Shown piece by piece: positions 8,905-18,500 of a DNA stretch of 36,992 nucleotides. The notes below the pieces were generated by a model. The model was not told the DNA's origin. It was given only the letters and a program-made list of their open reading frames with translations, and made no database searches. The position numbers were made by a program, and so were the translations under genes. The stretch comes from Pseudomonadota bacterium (GTDB taxonomy: Bacteria; Myxococcota_A; Bradymonadia; Bradymonadales; GCA-2716585): contig SYOX01000203.1 in the NCBI GenBank assembly GCA_005804885.1, positions 1-36,992 on the forward strand. Direction: 5' to 3'. The stretch's first letter is position 1. The number at the start of each line of letters is the position of its first letter.

Positions 8905-9897
8905 ATGGGACCTTTTGAGGATGAAACGCAGACCGTCCTCATCGTGGACGACGATCCACTCAACCTCAAGGTGATCGTCGAATTCCTCAAGGCATACGGC
9001 TACATACTGTTGATCGCGCGCGACGGCGAGACAGGCATCGACAGAGCCCGCAGAGGCCACCCCGACCTCATCCTGCTGGACATCATGATGCCGGGCATGG
9101 GCGGGCTGGAGGTCTGCCGCCGGCTTCGCCTCGATCCCCTGACCCGCGACACCCCCGTGATCTTCATGACCGGCCAGGCCAGGACCGAGGACAAGCTCCA
9201 GGGCTTCGAGGCCGGCTGCGTGGACTACGTGACCAAGCCCATCGAGGAGCGCGAGCTGCTGGCGCGGGTCCAGGCCCACCTGAAGATCAAACTCCAACAG
9301 GCCCACCTGGAGCGCTACGTCGTCATGCTGGAGGAGCGCCTGTCGGACAAGTCGGCGGTCGTCGAGCAGGAGCGCGCTCGCCGCGAGTCGCTGGGCAAGG
9401 AGGTCGACGCCCTCAGAGCGAGACTCGACGCGCAGAGCGAGCAGCTCGTCCAGATGACGGGCCTTTGGATGAAGCAGCGCATCGGGCGGGCCGATCCCCC
9501 GGAGGAGCTCAACGCCTCGGGCCTCGATCTCATGAAGCTGCACTTGAAGCAGGCCCAGGGGTGGCTGATGTCCATGAGCAAGGACGCCATCGAGGCCGCC
9601 CATCGCCACACCCTCATCGCGCTGGAGCTGTCCGAGACCCTCGACAAGGTCCGCACCACCCCGGCGCCCGACCTGCCCGCGCAGACCGGCGAGAGCCCCT
9701 TCGATACCCTGTCCAGCCGGGAGCGCGAGATCGTCACCCTGCTGGTCTCGGGGCACTCCAACAAGGAGATCGCCTTTGGTCTGGGGATCGCCGCGACGAC
9801 GGTGAGCACCTACCGCAAGCGGATCATGGAGCGCCTCGACATCAACGACCTCCCCGCGCTGGTCCGGCTCGCCCTTGAGCACGGCGTGACCTCGTGA
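8905..9897 (+). CDS. Response regulator: receiver, coiled coil, LuxR-type HTH
   Basis: The product is a 330-residue cytoplasmic transcription regulator. The receiver domain (about 10-125) has acidic residues DDD at 15-17, phospho-acceptor Asp59 (LLDIMMP), Thr89 and Lys111 (TKP). A long helical linker (about 135-260), including a coiled-coil stretch with repeated RARRES and ARLDAQSEQL patterns, separates it from a C-terminal LuxR/FixJ-type HTH (about 268-330, LSSREREIVTLL then STYRKRIMERL). The unusual linker probably mediates dimerisation. The ATG at 8905 has a GGAG-like site just upstream, and an in-frame extension to 8671 is not supported. The stop overlaps the GTG start of the next gene, so it is co-translated with its likely cognate kinase. 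Targets are unknown; the downstream surface/toxin cluster is an obvious candidate by position only. Confidence 0.93.
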   Translation: MGPFEDETQTVLIVDDDPLNLKVIVEFLKAYGYILLIARDGETGIDRARRGHPDLILLDIMMPGMGGLEVCRRLRLDPLTRDTPVIFMTGQARTEDKLQGFEAGCVDYVTKPIEERELLARVQAHLKIKLQQAHLERYVVMLEERLSDKSAVVEQERARRESLGKEVDALRARLDAQSEQLVQMTGLWMKQRIGRADPPEELNASGLDLMKLHLKQAQGWLMSMSKDAIEAAHRHTLIALELSETLDKVRTTPAPDLPAQTGESPFDTLSSREREIVTLLVSGHSNKEIAFGLGIAATTVSTYRKRIMERLDINDLPALVRLALEHGVTS

Positions 9898-11999
9898 AAG
9901 GAGACCGCCCCGTCGACCAGGCCCCTCCAAGGCTCGACACCCTCGCGCTCGAATACGCCGAAGAGCTCTTCTCGCGCGGGAACCCCATCTTCCTGATCCT
10001 CATCGCGGCCGCCGCGGGCCACGCGATCTTCTCCATGGTCAGCGAAGGTCGCTCCTGGCTCTACCCCTTCACCCCCGTCCTGATGGCCGCCTTGCTGCTG
10101 ACCTACCTCGCCTTCCTCAAGCGCCGCAAGGCGAGGATGCATGGTGTCGCCCTCTTCACCTTTGCGCTCGCGACCCTCCCAAGCCTCAGGGTGGTGTTGA
10201 GCTTCGGCCTGGACGACAAGGACATCCCAGCCTCCTTCTTTTTCAGCCCGGACAACCTGGTCTGGACGACCCTCATCATCAGCAGCGGCCTGCTCCTCAA
10301 TCGCCGCTTGATCTACGCTCTGACGCTGTGGTGCGTCCTGCAGAACACCTTCGTGTTCTTCATCGTCAGGGCGACCTTGCTCGGCCTCAAGGAAGGCGCC
10401 CCGCTCATCGAGCCCCTGATCTCCTTCGACCACCTCGTCGGCAGGACCCTCTCCCTCCTCTCCATCGGATGGATCATGGGCCTCATCATCGACCTGACGA
10501 AGAAGATCATCGCGCAGCTCCACCGCGAGGAGTTCCTGCGCATGGAGGTCGAGGTCGAGCGGCAGCTCGCAGAGCGCGAAAGCCAGACCAAGAGCGTCTT
10601 CATGGCGCACGTCAACCACGAGCTCCGGACCCCCTTGAACGCCATCCTGGGCTACACCCAGCTCCTCCTGAAGCGACAGGAGCTCACCGCCCCGATGAGG
10701 GAGGAGATGCGCCTCATCCTCGACAGCGGCGAACACCTCAAGGGGCTGATCGAGGACGCCCTGGACATGTCCAGGATCGACGCCCTCAAGATGGACATCT
10801 TCCCCACGGCGGTGCGCCTCACCGCCCTCATCGATCTCGTCGTCAGGCCTCTCGGCGCGCGCGCCGAGCACAAGGGCGTCGAGCTGCGGCTCTCCCTCGA
10901 CCCGAGGCTGCCCGAGATCGTCCTGGTCGATCAAAAACGGCTTCGGCAGGTCCTCTTCAACCTGCTCGGCAATGCGATCAAGTTCACCCACGAGGGCCAC
11001 GTCGGCCTCGACGTCTCCCTGTCCGATGACCCCGGCCCGCCCGGCTGCGTCAAGATCCGCTTCACCGTCGAAGACACCGGGGTCGGGATCGCCCCCCAGG
11101 ACATCGACACCATCTTCGATCCCTTCTCTCAATCCGGCGACCTTCACCAGCGCCAGGCAGGCGCAGGCCTCGGCCTCTCCATCAGCGTCGAGCTGATCAA
11201 GCTGATGGGCGGAGACATCAAGGTCCGCAGCGGCCTCGGAGAAGGCAGCGCCTTCTGGTTTGAGCTCGCCCTCCCCCCCGTCAGCGCCGTCCTCGGTGAG
11301 CGCCTGGACAGAGCCATCCTTGGCTTCAAGGGCGCCCAGCGACAGATCCTCGTCGCCGACGATCACCCCCTCAACCGCGACATCCTCGCGGAGATGCTCG
11401 GCCGGCTCGGCTTCGAAGTGCGGCTCGCCTGCGATGGACAGGAAGCCCTGGAGTCCTGCCTGCGACAACGCCCGGACCTGATCCTCCTGGATCTGCTCAT
11501 GCCAAACCTCAACGGCGTCGAGGCGGCCACCGCCATCCGCGCCTCCTGCGCCGGAGCCCCCCTTCCCATCCTCGCCATCACCGCCAGCGCCATGCTCCTG
11601 GGCGAGTGCACCTGGGAGAAGTCCCTCTTCGATGGCCTCCTCCAGAAGCCGGTGAGCTTCCCCATCCTCCTTGACGAGATCCAGCGCCACCTCGACCTTG
11701 AGTGGATCATCGAAGAACCGCCAGAACCCCCTCGACCTTCTCCCCCCCCCCTGGGCAGCCACACGCCCCCCTTGGAGTCCCTCGACGCGCTCCGAGAGCT
11801 CGCCCTGCTCGGCAACCTCCTCCAGGCCGACGCGATGATCGGAGAGCTCCTGGCCAAGGACGACAACCTTGAACCCTTCGCCTCGGTCGCTCGGCAGATG
11901 ATCAGGGACTTCGACGACAAGGCTCTCCTCAACCTCCTCGACGGCCTCCGGGACACCCCACCCACCCCGCCGAAGTCGAACAAGAACGACAACCCCTGA
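9894..11999 (+). CDS. Hybrid sensor histidine kinase with six TM helices and a receiver domain
   Basis: The product is a 701-residue inner-membrane signalling protein. About six hydrophobic segments (31-49, 55-75, 82-104, 121-135, 139-158, 181-201) form an integral membrane sensor with no large periplasmic domain. The dimerisation/H-box follows as HVNHELRTPLNAILGY, with phospho-His at 242. The ATPase domain has N360 (LLGNAIKFT), DTGVGI (394-399) and GLGLSI. A receiver domain (about 484-605) has acceptor Asp533 (LLDLLMP). The last 90 residues are Pro-rich then helical (ELLAKDDNLEPFASVARQM) and contain no Hpt His. Such helical tails recur in hybrid kinases but their role is unclear to me. Translation starts at GTG 9894, overlapping the regulator stop (GTGA). 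A phosphorelay from this kinase to the upstream regulator is likely. Confidence 0.93.
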   Translation: MKGDRPVDQAPPRLDTLALEYAEELFSRGNPIFLILIAAAAGHAIFSMVSEGRSWLYPFTPVLMAALLLTYLAFLKRRKARMHGVALFTFALATLPSLRVVLSFGLDDKDIPASFFFSPDNLVWTTLIISSGLLLNRRLIYALTLWCVLQNTFVFFIVRATLLGLKEGAPLIEPLISFDHLVGRTLSLLSIGWIMGLIIDLTKKIIAQLHREEFLRMEVEVERQLAERESQTKSVFMAHVNHELRTPLNAILGYTQLLLKRQELTAPMREEMRLILDSGEHLKGLIEDALDMSRIDALKMDIFPTAVRLTALIDLVVRPLGARAEHKGVELRLSLDPRLPEIVLVDQKRLRQVLFNLLGNAIKFTHEGHVGLDVSLSDDPGPPGCVKIRFTVEDTGVGIAPQDIDTIFDPFSQSGDLHQRQAGAGLGLSISVELIKLMGGDIKVRSGLGEGSAFWFELALPPVSAVLGERLDRAILGFKGAQRQILVADDHPLNRDILAEMLGRLGFEVRLACDGQEALESCLRQRPDLILLDLLMPNLNGVEAATAIRASCAGAPLPILAITASAMLLGECTWEKSLFDGLLQKPVSFPILLDEIQRHLDLEWIIEEPPEPPRPSPPPLGSHTPPLESLDALRELALLGNLLQADAMIGELLAKDDNLEPFASVARQMIRDFDDKALLNLLDGLRDTPPTPPKSNKNDNP

Positions 12000-12149
12000 A
12001 ACTCATTCGACAGCCAGGGTTGATCTTCTTCGATTGTCCTCCCCCCGGATACAGACCATCCTTGACTCCAATGAACCTGTCCTTCGACAGCTTGAGTCCA
12101 TAATCTCTACATTCATCTCTTCATGGGGATAGAAATGGGAGTGTTGATC

Positions 12150-15100
12150 ATGCGCCTGATGTTTGGGCTCTTGTTGCTGATTGTTTCAGCCTCAGGCTGC
12201 TCCGATGATCCCGTCCCCGCTGTCACGCCGGGTCCCGTGGAGGTCCCTTGTGAGACCTCGGAGGACTGCGACGGCGGCCTCTGCCTTCTGTCCCTCTGTC
12301 GCGCTTGTGTCGACGACGCGGCTTGCATCCAGGACGACACCTACGGTCAGGGCGCGACTTGCCAGGAGGGCGCCTGCGTGTCCTGCGTCGGCGAGCTGGG
12401 GTGCCCCTGTGATGGTGGGGGCGCCTGCTCCGGCGATCTCGTCTGTCAGGGCGGCCTCTGCGCCGAGTGCCCGACCGGGAGCGAGTCCTGCGCGTGCTTC
12501 CGGAACAACACCTGCCTCGATGGCTTGCGCTGCGAAGGCGAGTCTTGCGCGCTCTGCCCTCTCGGCGCCGAGGGCTGCGCCTGCGCTCAAGATGAGCCGG
12601 CTTGCGGTGAGGGGCTGGTCTGCATGGAGGAGGTCTGCGCGCCGGTCGAGTGCGTCGTCGGCGAGGTCGGATGCCCGTGCCGGGGAGAAGGCGAGGAGGC
12701 GCGCTGCGACGAGGGCCTGACCTGCTCGGAGGGCGGCATGTGCGCCGCGTGCAGCTCGGACATCGAGGGCTGTCCTTGCGATGAGGCGGGGGAGTGCCAG
12801 AGCGACCTGATCTGCGACGAGGAGGACACCCTGTGTCGCCCCCCCCGCGCTTGCGCGGATCTGGCCTGCGTCGAGAACCAGATCTGCGAGGAGGCCGCCG
12901 AGGGTGCCGACGCGCGCTGCCTCGAGGTCTGCGCCGAGGGCTTTGAGTTCAACCCGCTGACGGGCTTGTGCGAGGTCGTGGTGATCGTGGATCCCACCCC
13001 CAATTGCACCGAGGGCGCCGAGCTGAGCATCCTGTCCGAGTGCGAGGCCCAGCGCCGCGTCTGCGTGCAAGGCGTGGGCACGGCGGCGTGCGGGGGCTGC
13101 GTGGCGAACTTCATCGAGGAGGGTGAGGTCTGCCGCGCGGCGCGGACCTGCGCGGACCTGGATTGTGCGCGGCAGAGCCGCGAGTGCACGGCCAACACGG
13201 AGGTCACCGACGCGTCCTGCGCGGGCTGTCAGATGGGCTTCGAGGAGATCGACGGTCAATGCCAGCCTGTCCCCGTGGCCAACTGCACCCCCAACGATCC
13301 CGACAGCATCCTGGCGGATTGCCAGGTGCGAGACAGGGTGTGCGTCGAGGAGGGGAACACGGCCCGCTGCGGGGGTTGCCGCCAGGGCTTCGCCGAGGAC
13401 CCCGACACGCAGCTCTGCGTGCGTCGGCTGTGCATCGATCTGCCCTGCGCGGCCCTGGGTCGATCCTGCGGAGGCGAGCCGCTGGCTCAGTGCGGCGGGT
13501 GCCTCCCAGGGCTCATCAACACCGACCCCGACGACCCCTTGAGCCAGTGCCGGGAGCTGATCCGGTGTGGCGACATCAACGATGAGTGCGCGGCCAACGG
13601 GCAGATCTGCGCCCCCCGTCCGGGTCAGGACGCCATCTGCTCCGAGTGGCCCTGCCTGTTGCCGGACAACACGCCGGACTTCAACCGGGCCTTCCGCGTC
13701 GATCAGAACCGCTGCACGCTGCGCGAGTGCGGGCTGGCCTGTGGCCTGACGGGCGAGACGGGGCGCATCCACCCCTTCACGCTGGAGAACTCCGAGCGCT
13801 GCATCTGCGAGACCCAGCCGGGCTTCTTCATCCTCCCCGGCGGGGACTTCGCCGCCAAGCCCTGCGACAACGACGGCGACGGCTGGGTGGCGCTGACGGC
13901 CAGGGACGCCTTCGACTCCGGCGATCCCGCGCTGATCGAGAACGCCCGGTGCGCTCTTCGAACCATCGACCGGGTCGTGCTGGAGAACGAGTACCGCCAG
14001 AGCATGACGCTGAAGGTCTGCGAGGAGGGGCTCGTTCCGGAGGTCGCCTGTTCGGTGGACAGCTGCGACCGCAACGGCCTGAACTGCCAGGATTGCAACG
14101 GCGGCAGGTGCAACCCGTTGTCCAATGTCTGTCAGTGCACGCTGACGCGCTTCGTGGACTTGTATGAATCGGTCAGAAATGACGATCAGCAGACCCTCGA
14201 CGCCGAGGGCGAGAACGACGCGCCCAGATACCGCAACGACGAGCGAGGGCGACGGCTGCGCGCCGACGAGATCAACCCGCTGACGCGGGCCTGCGTGACG
14301 GTCACGGGCGACTACAACGACAACGGCGTGCGCGACATCGTCGAGTGGCAGGGCGACGACCCCAACGCGGACCCGGACATCAACCTCTTCATGAGCGTGG
14401 CCTACTTCGTCGAGCTCCACGAGGGCCGCTTCGAGCGCACGCTGGGGGAAGAGATCGGCCGCTACCACATCCGGGAGCGCTCCAGGTGCGAGGCGGGCTT
14501 CCCCGTCCAGTACGGCGACGACTTCGACGGGGATTACTGGCGAGATTGCACCCGGAGCCGGGATCAGGGCTACGACCGTCGCGGCGACAACCGCCTCATC
14601 GGCCACGACTTTGCCCAGTGGTCTTGCGATCTTCCGGCGCTGAGCTGCCCGATCCCGCCGCCGCTGACGGACTTGAGCGCGGACGGCGAGATCCCCCCCC
14701 ACGGGTTGTGCGAGCAGGGGGTGACGCTGCCGCCGGTGGACGGGGTCTGGCGAGGGATGCACCACGCCAGCCAGTTCAAGTGCGTGGAGATCGTGGACGT
14801 CGTCCCTCAAAACCGCGACGACCAGTCGCCCCACCTGCGCCTGCTGACCGATCTCCTCGGTGATGACGGCCAGGGTGCGTTCCAGATGAACACCTGCTCG
14901 GTGGCCTGCCCTGCGTCTGACGATCTGGCCTGCGTCCAGGACTGCCAGGGGTCGCGGTGCGCGGCCTCGTCGGTGGCCGCCGAGGGCAACCCGAGCAGCC
15001 CCGTCATCGAGTGCAGCCCTGTGGTCCGGGGGCAGGTCGGGGTCGGCCGCGTCGGCTTCGCCGGGGTGCGCTACGTCGAGCAGACGATCGGCGTGCGGGG

Positions 15101-15557
15101 CTGCGTCGATGAGAGCAACCCCGATCCCAACGGGGAGCTCTCGGAGCCCTGGCGCCAGATGTGCCCAGGCTACCTGACCAACCCGGACGCGGTCGTGGTC
15201 GACGCCAACCCCTCCGACTTCGGCAAGCTGATCTGCGGCTGCGGCTTCAACTTCGGCGGCCCCAACTGCGACGTGGGCTGCACGGGGAACTTCGAAGAGG
15301 GCAGCGTCCACTACGGCGGTGACCACGAGGGAAGCGCGTGCGCCAACGGCTACTGCGCCGTCAGCACCGAGGAGGGCGGCGGTCGCCTGGGCTTCTGGAT
15401 GTGCGGCGATCTCTCGACGACCAGCTACGAGCAGGAGGGGCCGCCCGAGCTCAGCGGCGAAGGGTGGACCCTGGACGGCGAGGTGCCTTCGAATGGGGTC
15501 GATCGGACGAGGTTGTGCGCGGGCGAGGACTGCGGCTCCGGCTTCAGCGTCCACTGA
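12150..15557 (+). CDS. Large cysteine-rich lipoprotein, first gene of the Tc-like cluster
   Basis: The product of about 1136 residues is a probable outer-membrane lipoprotein. The signal MRLMFGLLLLIVSASGC gives lipidated Cys17 with Ser at +2, so there is no inner-membrane retention Asp. Residues about 30-270 are repeated modules of the type GCPCxxxxxCxxGLxCxxGxCxxC. Residues about 270-480 are EGF-like or furin-like units (ACADLACVENQICEE). The C-terminal half is a less regular Cys-containing domain with Asp-rich, possibly calcium-binding loops (CDNDGDGWVAL, YGDDFDGDYW) and ends with GEDCGSGFSVH. I do not recognise a known function. I chose ATG 12150, which has GGGAG 8 bases upstream; ATG 12135 (GGGGA, 5 bases) and ATG 12123 are alternatives. 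Only 22 bp separate it from the TcA-like gene and the module type is shared, so the two products probably act together at the surface. Confidence 0.82.
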   Translation: MRLMFGLLLLIVSASGCSDDPVPAVTPGPVEVPCETSEDCDGGLCLLSLCRACVDDAACIQDDTYGQGATCQEGACVSCVGELGCPCDGGGACSGDLVCQGGLCAECPTGSESCACFRNNTCLDGLRCEGESCALCPLGAEGCACAQDEPACGEGLVCMEEVCAPVECVVGEVGCPCRGEGEEARCDEGLTCSEGGMCAACSSDIEGCPCDEAGECQSDLICDEEDTLCRPPRACADLACVENQICEEAAEGADARCLEVCAEGFEFNPLTGLCEVVVIVDPTPNCTEGAELSILSECEAQRRVCVQGVGTAACGGCVANFIEEGEVCRAARTCADLDCARQSRECTANTEVTDASCAGCQMGFEEIDGQCQPVPVANCTPNDPDSILADCQVRDRVCVEEGNTARCGGCRQGFAEDPDTQLCVRRLCIDLPCAALGRSCGGEPLAQCGGCLPGLINTDPDDPLSQCRELIRCGDINDECAANGQICAPRPGQDAICSEWPCLLPDNTPDFNRAFRVDQNRCTLRECGLACGLTGETGRIHPFTLENSERCICETQPGFFILPGGDFAAKPCDNDGDGWVALTARDAFDSGDPALIENARCALRTIDRVVLENEYRQSMTLKVCEEGLVPEVACSVDSCDRNGLNCQDCNGGRCNPLSNVCQCTLTRFVDLYESVRNDDQQTLDAEGENDAPRYRNDERGRRLRADEINPLTRACVTVTGDYNDNGVRDIVEWQGDDPNADPDINLFMSVAYFVELHEGRFERTLGEEIGRYHIRERSRCEAGFPVQYGDDFDGDYWRDCTRSRDQGYDRRGDNRLIGHDFAQWSCDLPALSCPIPPPLTDLSADGEIPPHGLCEQGVTLPPVDGVWRGMHHASQFKCVEIVDVVPQNRDDQSPHLRLLTDLLGDDGQGAFQMNTCSVACPASDDLACVQDCQGSRCAASSVAAEGNPSSPVIECSPVVRGQVGVGRVGFAGVRYVEQTIGVRGCVDESNPDPNGELSEPWRQMCPGYLTNPDAVVVDANPSDFGKLICGCGFNFGGPNCDVGCTGNFEEGSVHYGGDHEGSACANGYCAVSTEEGGGRLGFWMCGDLSTTSYEQEGPPELSGEGWTLDGEVPSNGVDRTRLCAGEDCGSGFSVH

Positions 15558-15579
15558 CGGACCTACGGTGGAGCATAAG

Positions 15580-18500
15580 ATGAGGAAGTACAATATGTTG
15601 CGACTCAACTGGGGCGGCGCCTTCGGGGCGATCATGGTGGCGGCGATGTCTCTGGCCGCTTGCGGCGACGGCGGCACCGCGACCCCGACGCCCGCGCCCG
15701 AGCCCGAGCCCGAGGCCGAGGGCGGGTGCACGCCCGGCTTCCTGGGCTGCGAGTGCATCGACGGTACGGCGTGCTTCCCAGGGTCGAACTGGGTGTGCCT
15801 CGACGGCGCCTGCCGGGAGCCGGTCTGCGAGCAGGGCACCGAGGGGTGCGTCTGCTTCGCCAACAACACCTGCGACATCGACGCTGAAGGCGAGCCGATG
15901 CTCTGCGACGGCGGCCTTTGCAAGCTTCGAGGCTGTGATCCGGGCACGGTCGGCTGCGAGTGCCTTGAGGGGCGCGCTTGCGGTCAGGGCCTCGCGTGTC
16001 AGTTCGAGGCGGGGCGGGACATCTGCGCGCCGGACGGGTGCGAGCCCGGCGCCCAGGGCTGCCCCTGCGGTCAAGGGAGGGTCTGCGATCCGGGGCTGGC
16101 CTGCGCTCAGGGCGCTTGCGTGGCCTCGTCCTGCCGGCCCGGGTCCGAGGACTGCTTCTGTCGGTCGGATCTGGGCTGCGACGAGGGCCTGGCGTGCGGC
16201 GAAGACGAGCGCTGCCTCTCCATCCCCTGCACGCCGGGATCGACGGGTTGCCAATGCAATGAGGGGGGGTGCGCGGCGCCCGACGCCCTGTGTCGGGGCG
16301 GCGCCTGCGAGCGGGTGGACTGCCCCTCGGGCGCCGAGGGCTGCGCGTGCATCAACGGCACCCGGTGTGTCGTGGACGGCTTCGGCGAGCAGCTCTTCTG
16401 TGAGGCCGGCGTGTGCCGCGGGCTGAGCTGTGCCCCGGGCGACGTGGGGTGCGGCTGCGTCGGCGGCGTGCGCTGCGACGAGGGCGGGGCCTGCGTCGAT
16501 GGCGTGTGCAGGGTGGCCGACTGCGCGGCGGGCACCCTCCACTGCGGCTGCGCCGGGGGGCTGTGCGAGTCGGGCCTGCGGTGCCGCGAGGACGACGTGT
16601 GCGTGGACGGCGCGGGCTTCATCAACAACCCTTGCGCTCAGGGGCGCACTTGCGAGCGCGGATCGCGGTGCACGGAGGCCGACGTCTGCCGCCGCTGCAC
16701 CCTCGGGGTGCCCGGCTGCGGCTGCGACGACGGCGGCAACTGCCTCGTCGGCGCGGTCTGCCTCGCCGGGACCTGCGTCGCGGAGGCCGACGTGCCGCCC
16801 CAGCGGCCGGAGGGCACGCCGCGCTGCTACACGCATTGTGCTGAAGGCGCCGAGATCAACGGTCAGTACGTCGAGTGCGGCCCGGATGGGCTGATGGAGG
16901 CCTGCCTGGGCGGTCGCCAGTGCCGCGAGGGCTCGTGCGTGTTCTCCGACGACGAGGTGGTGACCTGCGGCTCGGAGCTGGACTGCCCCCACTGGCAGAC
17001 CTGCATCGAGGGCCTGTGCATGTCGGAGTGCAAGGACATCGAGGACTGCTCGCCGGGCAAGCAATGCCACGACCACATCTGCCGGGTGCCCTGCGAGGGC
17101 GAGGGCGTCGCCTGCCCGAGGGGCCAGCACTGCGCGACGACGGACGGCGAGTCGGGCTTCTGCCTGCCGAACCACCCGGCCGAGGGGGAGGAGATCCGCC
17201 GGGTCCCGGGCGGGTTCGCGGTCAGCGCGACCTCCCTGGAGTTCAGCAACACCCAGGTGACCCAGCGCTTCGCCATCTTCAACGACAGCCCCTCGTTCCA
17301 GAACTTCAGGCTCGTGCGGCGCAGGCACCTGCTGCAGTTCGCCGACGGCACCTCGGATCGGGCGACGCGGGCGGCCGACGGGCGCATCGAGTGCGTGCCG
17401 GGGGTCGACGAGGGCTGCGTGTGCGACCAGGACAACCGCAACTGCGCCTGCCAGGGCCCTGGCTGCGTCTGCACCCAGGGGAGCGACTGCGAGGGCGGCT
17501 TCCAGTGCCACCTGGGGGCCTGCCGCCCGGCGAGCTGCACCGCGGGCACCTGCCCGCTCTTCTGGATGCGCATCGGCCAGGGGCGCGACGAGCCGGTGGC
17601 CGATGAGGAGATCGAGGTGGGGGTCGTCTCGGGGGGCACCGTGGAGGTGACCTTGACCGACGCGGCCTCGATGAACGGCGTGCGCTACCAGGCCACGCTG
17701 GACATCGTCAACCCCCGGCTTGGCACGCAAAGCGTTGATATTGTTTACAATGAGGTGCCTGAGGGGCAGTGGGCCGGCGAGATGGTCTACCTGGCCGACT
17801 TCAACGACAAGGGCCTGGAGCCCTGGCGCGTGAACCAGCAGACGCGCAACACGGTCGAGCACGAGCCGCCGCTGGCCAACGCCCTGCTGCGCCTGTGGGT
17901 GGCCTTCCGCAACGGGCGGATCTCCCACGACGAGATGGAGGCCATCCTGACCTCCATCCAGAGCGGCTCGTGGAAGTTCCCCAACGTCGTCCAGGGCTGC
18001 CGCTCCCAGAACGGGGCCTGCTACCCCTACGACATCGGGACGCTGGGGCTGGAGACCCTCACCAGCGATCTGGCGCAGTTCCCGGTGCCCTCCGGCGTCG
18101 TGGAGCTGCCCTTCGGCATGAACCTGCGCTCGCCCGACTCCGAGGGGGACCCGGGGCTCATGGTGGGCCGGATCGCCTCGGACAAGGCGCTGCATTACGC
18201 CGGCTCGCCGTCGGTGTCGCTGCGCTTCCTGACCAGCCCCCAGAGCTGCGACATGGAGGCCTTCGGGACCTGCGTGGCCTGGATCGAGGACTTCGAGGCG
18301 GACATCCTCGTCGGCGGGCGCTACCTGACGACCCCCGACGACACGAGCTGCGCCGCCGAGCGCGACACCACCTACGCCCATGTGCGGGAGCCCTGGCTGG
18401 TGCCCGGCTTTCTGGCCCGCACGGAGCTGGACGTCAACACGGGCCAGCGCTACCGCTACGAGTGCCGCGACAGCCGGCTGCCCTTCTCCAGCCCCGACGC

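Noticed and set aside
12077..12090. Small perfect hairpin CTGTC-CTTC-GACAG as a terminator after the kinase gene
   Set aside because: The stem is only 5 bp and no T-run follows. It may be a chance palindrome or an operator half.
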